From Nocardioides sp. dk884 (GTDB lineage Bacteria > Actinomycetota > Actinomycetes > Propionibacteriales > Nocardioidaceae): DNA of 64,000 bases. This document shows, piece after piece, positions 56,600 to 64,000 of the stretch. Below the pieces are notes generated by a model. That model was not told where the DNA came from. It saw only the letters and a list, made by a program, of their open reading frames with translations, and ran no database searches. Where the stretch lies: contig NZ_CP045649.1 in NCBI RefSeq assembly GCF_009557055.1, positions 1,029,501 to 1,093,500 on the forward strand, given 5' to 3'. Both the position numbers and the translations under genes were made by a program. Each line of letters begins with the position of its first letter. Position 1 is the stretch's first letter.

Positions 56600-58990
56600 A
56601 TGAGGACGCGCGCACGAGCACTTGGGGCCGCCCTGGCCTCCGGCCTGGTCGCATCGATGACACTCATCGGTGCGGGCAGCTCGGGAGCCCTCGGCGCGGG
56701 CATCGCGCCCACCGACGGGCTCGACCCCCTCGTCCTTGCCGGCGGGTGCTGGACCTATACGCCTGACCCGCTGACCGACCCTGCGCAGCCCGCCGGGCCC
56801 GCCGTCGACGGCGAGCCCCTCGACCTGACCGACGAGCCTCTGTTCGACATCTCCACCGCGTTGGAACCGTGGTCCTCCCTGCCGCCCGACCCTGCGGCGC
56901 CCCCGGTCGCCCCGCTGCTCACGACCGCCGGCGACACCGCCGTCGGCGGCACTCGCACCTTCGCCCTCGACCTGGCCGGCGGCCCTGCGCTCGGCGAGGT
57001 GCCGACGGTCGTCCGGGCGGTCTTCCACTTCTCTGTCGACGGCCAGGATATCGCGCCCGTCGAGGTCTCCTTCGGTCCTGGCGAGGAGCTCGAGGAGCTC
57101 CCCCCGGTCGAGGGCAGCTTCGTGATCGAGGAGCCCGGCGCCCACCAGATCGCGCTGCGCGGCGTCTTCTTCGACATGCCGCTGCTGGCCCGCCGGGTCG
57201 CCTGCAACGCGCAGACCGAGGGGATTCCCGGCGGCGCCAACCCCGCCACGGCCCCGCTCGACACCAACCTGGCCTCCGACTTCGCCGCCGTCGCCGAGCC
57301 CGCGGCGATCATCGCCGGCATCGAGGGTCAGCGGGGGCTGGGTGCGGCCCGCGCCGGCGACACCGTCCGGGTCGCGGTGATCGGACTGGCCTCCAGCACC
57401 GAGGCGCAGGTCGCCCTCTGTGACGCCGCCGCGCTCTGCCTCCCGCCGGCCACCTTCCTCACCGAGCCGGACGGCTCCGGCCTGGGCGAGATCCGGGTGC
57501 CGAGCGAGGTGGAGGCGGGGGAGTGGACGCTGCGCGTCTCCGACGCCGCGCGCTGGCTCGACCTCCCGCTCACCCTGCTCGGCACCCCGGCGCTCACCCT
57601 GACCGAGGAGGCCGCCGAGGACGAGGTCGAGATCATCGTCGAGGGCGTCGGGTGGAACCCCGGAGTCCCGGTCGAGGTGCGCGGCTACCGCGGCCCGCGG
57701 TTGGTCGCCGGCAACGCCACCTCCGATCGCCGGGCCCGGGTGCGCCCCGATGCCACCGGCGCGTTCAGCGCGACCTTCACCGCGACCGACCGCAGCACGA
57801 AGCGGGTCGGGGCCGTGCAGGCGCGGGCCGACCGCGCGCCGCTGCGTGCCGCTGCGGTGTTCGGGGGTTTCGCGGCCGTACCGCCGCCGCCCGGCCCCCC
57901 GCAGAACGATCCTCCGCAGAACGACCCGCCGGCGAGCCCTCCCGCGACCACGCCGTCCGTCGTCACCCCGGCGCCGCCGGCTTCCATCGCGGCGCCGCCG
58001 GCCGAGCCGCCGCTCAGCATCCCGCCGCCCAGCGGCAAGGGCGTCAAGAAGTTCGACCCGCCGGCGGAGCCCGACCCGGAGCCCGTCGAGACGACCCTGG
58101 CCATCGGCCAGGTCACGCTGGAGGGGAGCGCGAGCTTCGGCGAGCTCTTCGGCGCCGCCCCCGAGCGCACCTTGTCCTTCACGGTGCAGAATCTCGGCGA
58201 GGTCGCCGTGGAGGACCCCGAGGTGCGTCTCGTGGTCAGCAAGACCGACGACGTCGAGCCCGCGCCGGTCAAGGCCGGGATCGGCACCCTCGAGCCCGGC
58301 GACACGGCGCGCGTCGAGATCCCGATCGCGCTGCCGACCGCGGCCTTCGGCACCTACCACGTGCGCGGCGGCGTCGGTGACGCCGAGCTGACCGCGTTCG
58401 ACCTGGAGTGGAGCAGCTACCCGTGGGGGCTGTTCGTGCTCAATGCCCTCGGTCTGGTCCTGCTCGGCTGGGGTCTGCGCCGCCGCCTCGCGGCCCGCGG
58501 CATCGCACTGTCCGCCCTGCTGCCCCTCGCCGCCCTGTCGCTGCCGGTCGGCGCACGCCGTACGCCGCCCGCCGACGGCCCGCTGGGCGACGCGGTCGTC
58601 GACCTGGTGGCCCTGGAGAAGTGGTGGGACCTGCGCGACGGCGGCCAGCGCCCGCCGGCCCCGCGCCCGCGCCTCCTCGGGGGTACGCCGACGCCGCTGA
58701 TGGCCACCGTCCCTGCGGCGGCGCCGCGTGCGGATGCCGTCGAGCTCAACGACTCGGTGGTCGACCTGGCGGCCGCCGCCGCGTGGTGGGAGCACCGCAG
58801 CAATGGCGAGCCGCAGCCGCGCCGGCGCCTGCTCGCGGTGGCCGGCGAGCCCGCGCCGCGTGCGGTCGGGTCGGTCGCGGTCCTCGACCCCGAGGCTGAG
58901 GCCGCCGACGCCGCGATCGTCGACCTCGCCGCCGCCGACGCGTGGTGGTCCAGGCAGGAACAGCGCCGGAAGGGTTACGGGCGTGGTTAA
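56600..58990 (+). CDS. Large exported, membrane-anchored protein with three C-terminal repeats
   Basis: This 796-residue protein has a signal peptide (about 1-35), a long extracellular part with few Cys and several beta domains, and a Pro-rich linker at about 430-490. A further beta domain (about 490-600) ends at a membrane helix near 610-630 (LFVLNALGLVLLGWGLRRRL). The cytoplasmic tail holds three repeats with VVDLVALEKWW, VVDLAAAAAWW and IVDLAAADAWW at 666, 720 and 773, about 54 residues apart. No family was recognised. It could collect substrate or organise a complex. ATG 56600 gives a proper signal peptide. The next gene starts only 50 bases later. Confidence 0.75.
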   Translation: MRTRARALGAALASGLVASMTLIGAGSSGALGAGIAPTDGLDPLVLAGGCWTYTPDPLTDPAQPAGPAVDGEPLDLTDEPLFDISTALEPWSSLPPDPAAPPVAPLLTTAGDTAVGGTRTFALDLAGGPALGEVPTVVRAVFHFSVDGQDIAPVEVSFGPGEELEELPPVEGSFVIEEPGAHQIALRGVFFDMPLLARRVACNAQTEGIPGGANPATAPLDTNLASDFAAVAEPAAIIAGIEGQRGLGAARAGDTVRVAVIGLASSTEAQVALCDAAALCLPPATFLTEPDGSGLGEIRVPSEVEAGEWTLRVSDAARWLDLPLTLLGTPALTLTEEAAEDEVEIIVEGVGWNPGVPVEVRGYRGPRLVAGNATSDRRARVRPDATGAFSATFTATDRSTKRVGAVQARADRAPLRAAAVFGGFAAVPPPPGPPQNDPPQNDPPASPPATTPSVVTPAPPASIAAPPAEPPLSIPPPSGKGVKKFDPPAEPDPEPVETTLAIGQVTLEGSASFGELFGAAPERTLSFTVQNLGEVAVEDPEVRLVVSKTDDVEPAPVKAGIGTLEPGDTARVEIPIALPTAAFGTYHVRGGVGDAELTAFDLEWSSYPWGLFVLNALGLVLLGWGLRRRLAARGIALSALLPLAALSLPVGARRTPPADGPLGDAVVDLVALEKWWDLRDGGQRPPAPRPRLLGGTPTPLMATVPAAAPRADAVELNDSVVDLAAAAAWWEHRSNGEPQPRRRLLAVAGEPAPRAVGSVAVLDPEAEAADAAIVDLAAADAWWSRQEQRRKGYGRG

Positions 58991-59000
58991 TATCCTATAT
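58990..59000. promoter_or_regulatory. Candidate GntR operator before the Liv-type operon
   Basis: ATATCCTATAT is a near-perfect 5-1-5 inverted repeat that overlaps the stop codon of the exported protein and lies 39 bases before the binding-protein GTG at 59040. Confidence 0.5.
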
Positions 59001-59039
59001 TCTTCCGTTATGACCCGCCTCACGGATGGAGGAGCCCGC

Positions 59040-60410
59040 GTGACGAGCTCGAGGACCAAGAACCGTTGGTGGCGCGACCGGTCGGCGGTGATCCGCACGA
59101 CTGCCGTCGCGGCCTCCGCGTGCCTCGCGCTCGTGGGCTGCGGCGCGCTCATGCCCGGCGGCAACACGGGAGGTGGCGGCCTCGCAGTGGCCGCCGGACC
59201 CGGCCCCGGCGTCAGCGACGACTCGGTCAAGGTGGTCTTCGTGGCCGTCGACCTCGACGCGATCCAGAAGCTGACCGGCTTCGTCACCGCCCCGGTGGGT
59301 GACCAGGAGGCGCAGATCCAGGCCCTCGAGGACTGGGTCAACGACAACGGCGGCCTCGGCGGCAAGAAGCTCGACGCGGTCTTCCGCCTCTACGACGGAC
59401 AGAACGACTCGCCGGCGACCGAGGAGCAGCTCTGCAACCAGGTCACCCAGGACGACAAGGCGTTTGCCGTCGTGCTGACCGGCCAGTTCCAGTCCAACGC
59501 CCGCCCCTGCTACGCCCAGCGCGAGACGCTGATGCTCGACGCGACGCTCTACGCCAGCGACACGGCGTACTACGAGGAGCTGGCGCCGTACCTCTGGTCG
59601 CCGAGCTTCCCCGAGTACGACTCCTTCATCCGCGCCTACGTCGCGGCCACGGAGAAGCAGGGCTTCTTCGAGGGCCAGAAGTCCGTCGGCGTGGTCGCGG
59701 CGGACTCCCCGGTCAACCGCCGCGCGGTGGAGGAGGTCGGGGTGCCCCTGCTGAAGGAGGCCGGCCTCGACGTGCAGGTCGGCTGGGTCGACCCCACCGA
59801 CATGGGCACCCTCTACGCCGGCCAGGAGCAGGCGGCCGACACGTTCCGCAGCAAGGGCGTCCAGCGGGTCATGTTCTTCGGCGGCTCGCGCCTGGCCTCG
59901 ATCTTCGCCAGCATCGCGGCCGGTCGCCAGTTCACGCCGAGGTACTCGATCTCGAGCTTCGACAACCCCTCGTTCTTCATCAACAACCCCGACCTGATCC
60001 CCGACGGCACGATGGACGGGATGATCGGCATCGGGTTCCACCCGCCGCAGGACGTCTCTGATGAGCTGGTGCCGTTCCCGGACCCCGACAACGCCGCCGA
60101 GGTGGAGTGCTTCGAGGTCTACAAGGACGCCGGCATCACCTTCGAGTCGCGCGAGAGCGCCCGCGTGGCGCTGCCGTACTGCGACGCCGCGCGCATGCTC
60201 AAGATCGGCGCCGACAACGCCAGCGGTGACCTCAACGCCCAGACCTGGTCCGATGCGATGGAGGCGAACGGCGAAGGCGTCGAGACCGCAGCCGGCTTCG
60301 GCGGTGCGCTCGACCGCGGCCGCGCGGGCGCCGGCGGCTACCGGGCCATGCGCTTCGACGATGAGTGCCAGTGCTTCGTCTACGACGGCGACGTGGAGCT
60401 CTTCGAATGA
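59040..60410 (+). CDS. Liv-type ABC substrate-binding lipoprotein
   Basis: This 456-residue protein has a lipoprotein signal ending LVGC with Cys34, then the type I periplasmic binding fold: VKVVFVAVDLDAIQKL, LEDWVNDNGGLGGKKL, FAVVLTGQFQSNARPC and VMFFGGSRLASIFAS. GTG 59040 follows GGAGGAG. An in-frame ATG at 59010 is possible. Several Cys in the mature part (QLCNQV, RPCYAQ, ECFEVY, LPYCDA, ECQCF) are unusual for the family. Ligands of such proteins include amino acids, amides, aromatic acids and others. It is the first gene of an operon with ATPase and permease genes. Confidence 0.88.
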   Translation: MTSSRTKNRWWRDRSAVIRTTAVAASACLALVGCGALMPGGNTGGGGLAVAAGPGPGVSDDSVKVVFVAVDLDAIQKLTGFVTAPVGDQEAQIQALEDWVNDNGGLGGKKLDAVFRLYDGQNDSPATEEQLCNQVTQDDKAFAVVLTGQFQSNARPCYAQRETLMLDATLYASDTAYYEELAPYLWSPSFPEYDSFIRAYVAATEKQGFFEGQKSVGVVAADSPVNRRAVEEVGVPLLKEAGLDVQVGWVDPTDMGTLYAGQEQAADTFRSKGVQRVMFFGGSRLASIFASIAAGRQFTPRYSISSFDNPSFFINNPDLIPDGTMDGMIGIGFHPPQDVSDELVPFPDPDNAAEVECFEVYKDAGITFESRESARVALPYCDAARMLKIGADNASGDLNAQTWSDAMEANGEGVETAAGFGGALDRGRAGAGGYRAMRFDDECQCFVYDGDVELFE

Positions 60411-61144
60411 CCGACGCCCCCGCGCTCTCCTGTGCCGGCATCCGCGCCTCCTACGGCCAGATGCAGGTGCTCTTCGACGCCGGCCTGGTGGTCGAGCAGG
60501 GCGAGATGGTCGCCCTGATGGGCCCCAACGGCGTCGGCAAGAGCACCTTGCTGAAGGTGATCGGCGGGCTGCTGAAGCCCGACGCCGGCACCGTGACCAT
60601 CGGCGGGGTGGACGTCACCAACGCCGCGACCCGCAAGCGGATCGACCTGGGGCTCTCCCAGGTCGTCGGCCAGTCGGCGTTCGGGTCGCTGACGGTCGTC
60701 GAGAACCTCACCATGCACGGCTTCGCCGCGACCGACCGGCGCTGGAACGCCGAGGCCGTCGAGGCCGCGCTGGCCGTGTTCCCGCGTCTCAACGCTCGGC
60801 GCAACCAGACCGCCTCGACGCTCTCCGGCGGTGAGCGCCAGATGCTGGCCCTCGCCAAGTCGATCGTCGTCGAGCCCAAGATCCTGGTGATCGACGAGTT
60901 CTCCCTCGGCCTCGCGCCGGTGGTGGTCGGCGGCCTGATGGATCTGCTGCGCCGGCTCAACGAGCGGGGGTCGGCCGTGCTGCTCGTCGAGCAGTCGGTC
61001 AACGTCGCCCTCTCGCTGGTCGACCGCGCCTACATGATGGAGAAGGGTGAGATCATCGCCGAGGAGCGCGCCGCCGACCTGGCGGCCAACCCTGACCGGA
61101 TCCGTGAGCTGATGCTCGGTGGCCACGCGGCGGGTGCCCGATGA
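60407..61144 (+). CDS. Liv-type ABC ATPase, LivF-like
   Basis: This 245-residue ATPase has Walker A GPNGVGKST near 44-52, signature LSGGERQMLALA, Walker B ILVIDEFSLGLAP and the LVEQSVNVAL switch region. In Walker B, Phe replaces the usual Pro of DEPSLGLAP. ATG 60407 and its stop overlap the neighbouring genes. It works with the fused permease/ATPase encoded next. Confidence 0.92.
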   Translation: MTDAPALSCAGIRASYGQMQVLFDAGLVVEQGEMVALMGPNGVGKSTLLKVIGGLLKPDAGTVTIGGVDVTNAATRKRIDLGLSQVVGQSAFGSLTVVENLTMHGFAATDRRWNAEAVEAALAVFPRLNARRNQTASTLSGGERQMLALAKSIVVEPKILVIDEFSLGLAPVVVGGLMDLLRRLNERGSAVLLVEQSVNVALSLVDRAYMMEKGEIIAEERAADLAANPDRIRELMLGGHAAGAR

Positions 61145-64000
61145 GCGCCCTCGCCCTGGTGAACGGCGTGAACGCCGCGATCACCCCGATGTTCTCGCTC
61201 ACCGACTTCGACTTCGGCCTCGACCGGATCGTCCTCGGACTGTTCTCCGGGCTCACCTACGGGCTGCTCGCGATCGGCCTGGTGCTGGTCTACCGCTCCA
61301 GCCGGTTCGTGAACTTCGCCCACGGCTCCGTCGGCGCGTTCGGTGCCTCGGTGCTGGCACTGTTCGTCGTCGACTGGGGCGCACCGTACTGGCTGTCGTT
61401 CCTGCTCGCGATCGGCGTCGCCGGCCTGCTCTCCGCGGGCATCGAGGTGCTCGTCGTACGCCGCCTGACCGGGCGCCCGGCCCTGATCGGCATGATCGCC
61501 ACGCTCGGGCTCTCGCAGTTCATCTTGATCATGGCGCTGGTCATCAACACCGACGGCATCAGCGGCTTCACCTTCCCGAAGCCGCCGTACCTCCCGACCT
61601 GGGAGATCGACTCGCTGCCCGTCGGCCCGCCGTACATCGCGATGTTCATCCTCGGTCCGCTGCTGCTGTGGGGCCTGGCCGTGTTCCTGCGCCGCCACCG
61701 CCTCGGAATGGCGGTGCGCGCGGCCGCGGACGATCCCGACGCCGCACAGCTCGAGGGCATCCCGGCGCGCCGGATGGCGACCCTCGTGTGGGGCCTGGCC
61801 GGCGGCATCGCCGCCTTCTCGGCCATCCTGGTCACGCCGACGACCTCGGGGCAGGGCCTCGACGGGCTCGGCGCGGACCTGCTCCTCAAGGGTCTCGCCG
61901 GCGCCGTGATCGGTCGGATGACCTCGATCCCGATCGCGGTCGCCGCCTCCCTCGGGATCGGCGTGTTCGAGCAGCTGCTGCTCTCCAACCCCGACACCCG
62001 GTCGCTGGTCAACGTCGCCATCGGCCTGGTGATCGTGATCGCCCTGCTGCGCCAGCCGATCCTCGGCCGGGCCAGCAAGGAGCGCGGCGGCTGGCGTCGC
62101 GTCGTCGTACCCCCGCTGCCGGAGGCCTACCGCACGGTGCGCAGCATCGTGTGGCTGCCACGGGTGCTGATGTGCATGGTCGCGATGGCGGTCTTCGGCC
62201 TCGCCTACGTCGTGTCCAACGAGACCGCGTCGATCCTGACCAGTGTCGCCGGCTACACCCTGGTCGGCCTCAGCGTCGGCCTGGTCACCGGCGTCTCGGG
62301 CCAGCTCTCCCTCGGCCAGTTCGCCTACGCCGGCATCGCCGCCGCCGCCTCGGCCCACGTGGTCGACGCGACCGGCAGCTTCGTGTTCGGCATCGTGGCC
62401 GGCGTCGCCTCCGCCGCGATCGCGTCGGTGCTGATCGGCATCCCCGCGATGCGGCTCAAGGGGCTCGCCCTCGCGGTCTCGACGCTCGCGTTCGCGTTGG
62501 CGACCACCTCGTGGCTGCTGCGCACCGACCTCTTCCTGGGCGACGGGCTGTCCCCGGCCAGCCCGACGGTCTTCGGCTACCCGGTGACCTTCGCGGTCGA
62601 CTACTACCTCTTCGCGCTGCTGATGCTGGCCATCGGCATCTGGTTCACCAACAACCTGCGCCACAGCGGGTTCGGGCGCAGCCTGCAGGCGCTGCGCGAC
62701 AACGAGGAGGCCGGCCGCGCCTTCACGGTCCCGGCCCGGCTGCGCAAGTTCCAGCTGTACGCCGTCTCCGGCGTGGTCGCCGGCCTGGGCGGCGTGGTCA
62801 TCGGACACGGCCAGACGTCGCTGACGGTCAACTCCTTCCCGGCCAGCGCCAGCATCGACGTGGTCGCGCTGACGGTCATCGGTGGCCTCACCCTGACCAT
62901 CGGTCCGCTCATCGGCGCGCTGATCATCGTGGGCCTGCCCGCGATCGTCACCCTGTCCACCGCCGGCCAGGCCGCGCTGGCGATCAGCTGGCTGCTCGTC
63001 GTCATCCTGCTGCCCGACGGCCTCGGCGGGGTGCTCATCAACGTCCGTGACCGCATCTACGACGGCCTCGCCCGGCGTGCCGGCGTCGATGTCGAGGTGG
63101 CCCGTCACGGGCCCGGCGAGCCGTCCACCTCCCCGCTGCAGGGGACGATGCGGCTCGAGGGGCTCGTCGAGCGTCCCGGTCCCGCGTCCGACGGTCCGGT
63201 CGCCGGGCTGGCCCCGGTGCTCACCGTCGCGGGTCTGTCCAAGCGCTTCGGCGGCGTCGTGGCCGTCGACCACGCGGACTTCGAGGTCGCGCCCGGGGAG
63301 ATCCTCGGCGTCATCGGGCCCAACGGCGCCGGCAAGACCACCTGCTTCGAGATGGTCGCCGGCTTCACCAGGCCCGACGCCGGGCGGGTTGTCTACGACG
63401 GGGTCGACGTCACCAAGGCGACTCCCGAGCAGCGCGCTATCCAGGGCTTGGTGCGGTCCTTCCAGGACGCCGCGCTCTTCCCGACCCTCACCGTGCGCGA
63501 GACGCTGATGATCGCCCAGGAGCGCACGGACCCGACCGGCCTGTGGACCGCCTCGATCGGCGTACGCACCGGCGAGCGCGCCAAGCGCGTCGCGGCCGAG
63601 GAGCTGATGGAGCGCACCGGCCTCACGCCGTACGCGAACCGGATGATCTCCGAGCTCTCGACCGGCACCCGCCGGGTGGTCGAGCTGACCGCGCTGCTGG
63701 CGCTGGAGCCGAAGGTGCTGCTGCTCGACGAGCCGTCCGCCGGTATCGCGCAGAGCGAGAGCGACGCGCTGGGTGACCTGCTGCTCAGCATCCGCCGCGA
63801 GCTCGGCACCACGATGGTCGTCATCGAGCACGACCTTCCCCTCCTCTCGCGACTGTGCGACCGCATGATCGCGATGAACCTCGGCCGGGTGGTCGCCACC
63901 GGCACCCCTGACGAGGTCCGCAACGACCCGGCGGTCGTTCGCTCCTACCTGGGCAGCGAGCAGGCCGCGATCCACCGTTCCGGCGCCCACACGGCACCGG
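61141..64000 (+). CDS. Fused Liv-type permease-permease-ATPase (LivH-LivM-LivG), open at window end
   Basis: A single frame of at least 953 codons runs to the window end without a stop. The LivH-like part, about 1-315, has GLFSGLTYGLLAIGLVLVYR and NFAHGSVGAFG. The LivM-like part, about 340-640, has LVTGVSGQLSLGQFAYAGI, GLALAVSTLAFALATT and ALRDNEEAGRAF. After a linker the LivG-like ATPase starts near 690, with Walker A GPNGAGKTT, signature LSTGTRRVVEL and Walker B VLLLDEPSAGIAQ. The signature lacks the second Gly of LSGG. Fusion in this order gives a transporter of only three chains plus LivF. It overlaps the LivF stop. Confidence 0.9.
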   Translation, partial: MSALALVNGVNAAITPMFSLTDFDFGLDRIVLGLFSGLTYGLLAIGLVLVYRSSRFVNFAHGSVGAFGASVLALFVVDWGAPYWLSFLLAIGVAGLLSAGIEVLVVRRLTGRPALIGMIATLGLSQFILIMALVINTDGISGFTFPKPPYLPTWEIDSLPVGPPYIAMFILGPLLLWGLAVFLRRHRLGMAVRAAADDPDAAQLEGIPARRMATLVWGLAGGIAAFSAILVTPTTSGQGLDGLGADLLLKGLAGAVIGRMTSIPIAVAASLGIGVFEQLLLSNPDTRSLVNVAIGLVIVIALLRQPILGRASKERGGWRRVVVPPLPEAYRTVRSIVWLPRVLMCMVAMAVFGLAYVVSNETASILTSVAGYTLVGLSVGLVTGVSGQLSLGQFAYAGIAAAASAHVVDATGSFVFGIVAGVASAAIASVLIGIPAMRLKGLALAVSTLAFALATTSWLLRTDLFLGDGLSPASPTVFGYPVTFAVDYYLFALLMLAIGIWFTNNLRHSGFGRSLQALRDNEEAGRAFTVPARLRKFQLYAVSGVVAGLGGVVIGHGQTSLTVNSFPASASIDVVALTVIGGLTLTIGPLIGALIIVGLPAIVTLSTAGQAALAISWLLVVILLPDGLGGVLINVRDRIYDGLARRAGVDVEVARHGPGEPSTSPLQGTMRLEGLVERPGPASDGPVAGLAPVLTVAGLSKRFGGVVAVDHADFEVAPGEILGVIGPNGAGKTTCFEMVAGFTRPDAGRVVYDGVDVTKATPEQRAIQGLVRSFQDAALFPTLTVRETLMIAQERTDPTGLWTASIGVRTGERAKRVAAEELMERTGLTPYANRMISELSTGTRRVVELTALLALEPKVLLLDEPSAGIAQSESDALGDLLLSIRRELGTTMVVIEHDLPLLSRLCDRMIAMNLGRVVATGTPDEVRNDPAVVRSYLGSEQAAIHRSGAHTAP

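Noticed and set aside
56600..58990. Exported protein as a sortase substrate
   Set aside because: No LPxTG or LAxTG-like signal precedes the membrane helix, and the tail after it is about 170 residues long with repeats, unlike a sorting signal.
56543..59365. Long minus-strand open frame opposite the exported protein
   Set aside because: Arg/Gly/Ala-rich composition without motifs. The plus-strand protein has a signal peptide, membrane helix and repeats.
61030..63990. Very long minus-strand open frame opposite the fused Liv transporter
   Set aside because: Its product is low-complexity, rich in His, Arg, Asp and Gln, with no family features. The plus strand encodes a clear LivH-LivM-LivG chain. 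It is a GC-rich shadow frame.
1..64000. tRNA, rRNA and riboswitch genes
   Set aside because: Gaps between genes were inspected by eye and none showed a cloverleaf, conserved rRNA sequence or known riboswitch core. A covariance-model search could not be run.

Overview
The window looks like chromosomal DNA of a high-GC actinobacterium, probably of the Nocardioides type. This rests on very high GC in coding DNA, frequent GTG starts, ATGA/GTGA gene overlaps, a DUF222/HNH nuclease with a second partial copy, an ECF sigma factor paired with a YCII-domain protein, and a class E sortase. The taxonomic reading is an inference. No tRNA, rRNA, CRISPR array, transposase or phage gene was seen, and no stretch over 300 bases lacks a gene.

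Bases 1-6.5 kb hold ordinary genome genes: a cut-off DUF222/HNH gene, sigma factor, YCII protein, YihY membrane protein, LuxR regulator, a small exported protein, a frameshifted gene, a full HNH gene and a DUF3224 protein. From about 6.6 kb to the end the window is one large, densely packed catabolic and transport region.

6.6-23.8 kb: an acyl-CoA ligase, an IclR regulator, two VOC proteins and two Dpp/Opp-type ABC importers, only one with its own binding protein, plus a small beta-barrel-like protein and a nitrilase-fold protein. 23.8-36 kb: GntR and IclR regulators, a duplicated alpha/beta hydrolase, then a leftward operon (hydantoinase/imidase-type amidohydrolase, MmgE/PrpD, cyclase, CoA-transferase), an HMG-CoA-lyase-like gene and a rightward set (CoA-transferase, isochorismatase-type amidase, small beta protein). 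36-48 kb: MFS transporter, double nitrilase, GntR regulator and a six-gene operon (flavin reductase fused to a degenerate lyase domain, acyl-CoA-dehydrogenase-like flavoprotein, two aldehyde dehydrogenases, isocitrate-lyase-family lyase, FAD monooxygenase).

48.3-55.4 kb is the most striking part. A PAO-like Rieske oxygenase sits between two proteins that resemble red chlorophyll catabolite reductase (RCCR), beside an SDR resembling plant chlorophyll b reductase (NYC1/NOL), a GHSAGG serine hydrolase of the chlorophyllase/dienelactone type, a possible lipocalin-like protein, a membrane protein and a maleate-isomerase-family enzyme. This is close to a bacterial version of the plant PAO/phyllobilin route of chlorophyll breakdown. 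The flanking imidase, amidases, hydratase-type and lyase-type enzymes would suit degradation of the maleimide/maleate fragments of a tetrapyrrole to central metabolites. The substrate is an inference from sequence.

55.4-64 kb: a small membrane protein and class E sortase, a large exported membrane-anchored protein with three C-terminal repeats, and a Liv-type ABC importer whose two permeases and one ATPase are fused into a single chain that runs off the window.

Two short inverted-repeat motifs tie the region together. CGAAACA-N-TGTTTCG-like sites lie at promoters of the 9-32 kb genes (probably IclR). ATATn-n-nATAT-like sites lie at promoters of the 24-59 kb genes (probably GntR/FCD). Both overlap in the gap between the divergent GntR and IclR genes at about 24.68 kb.
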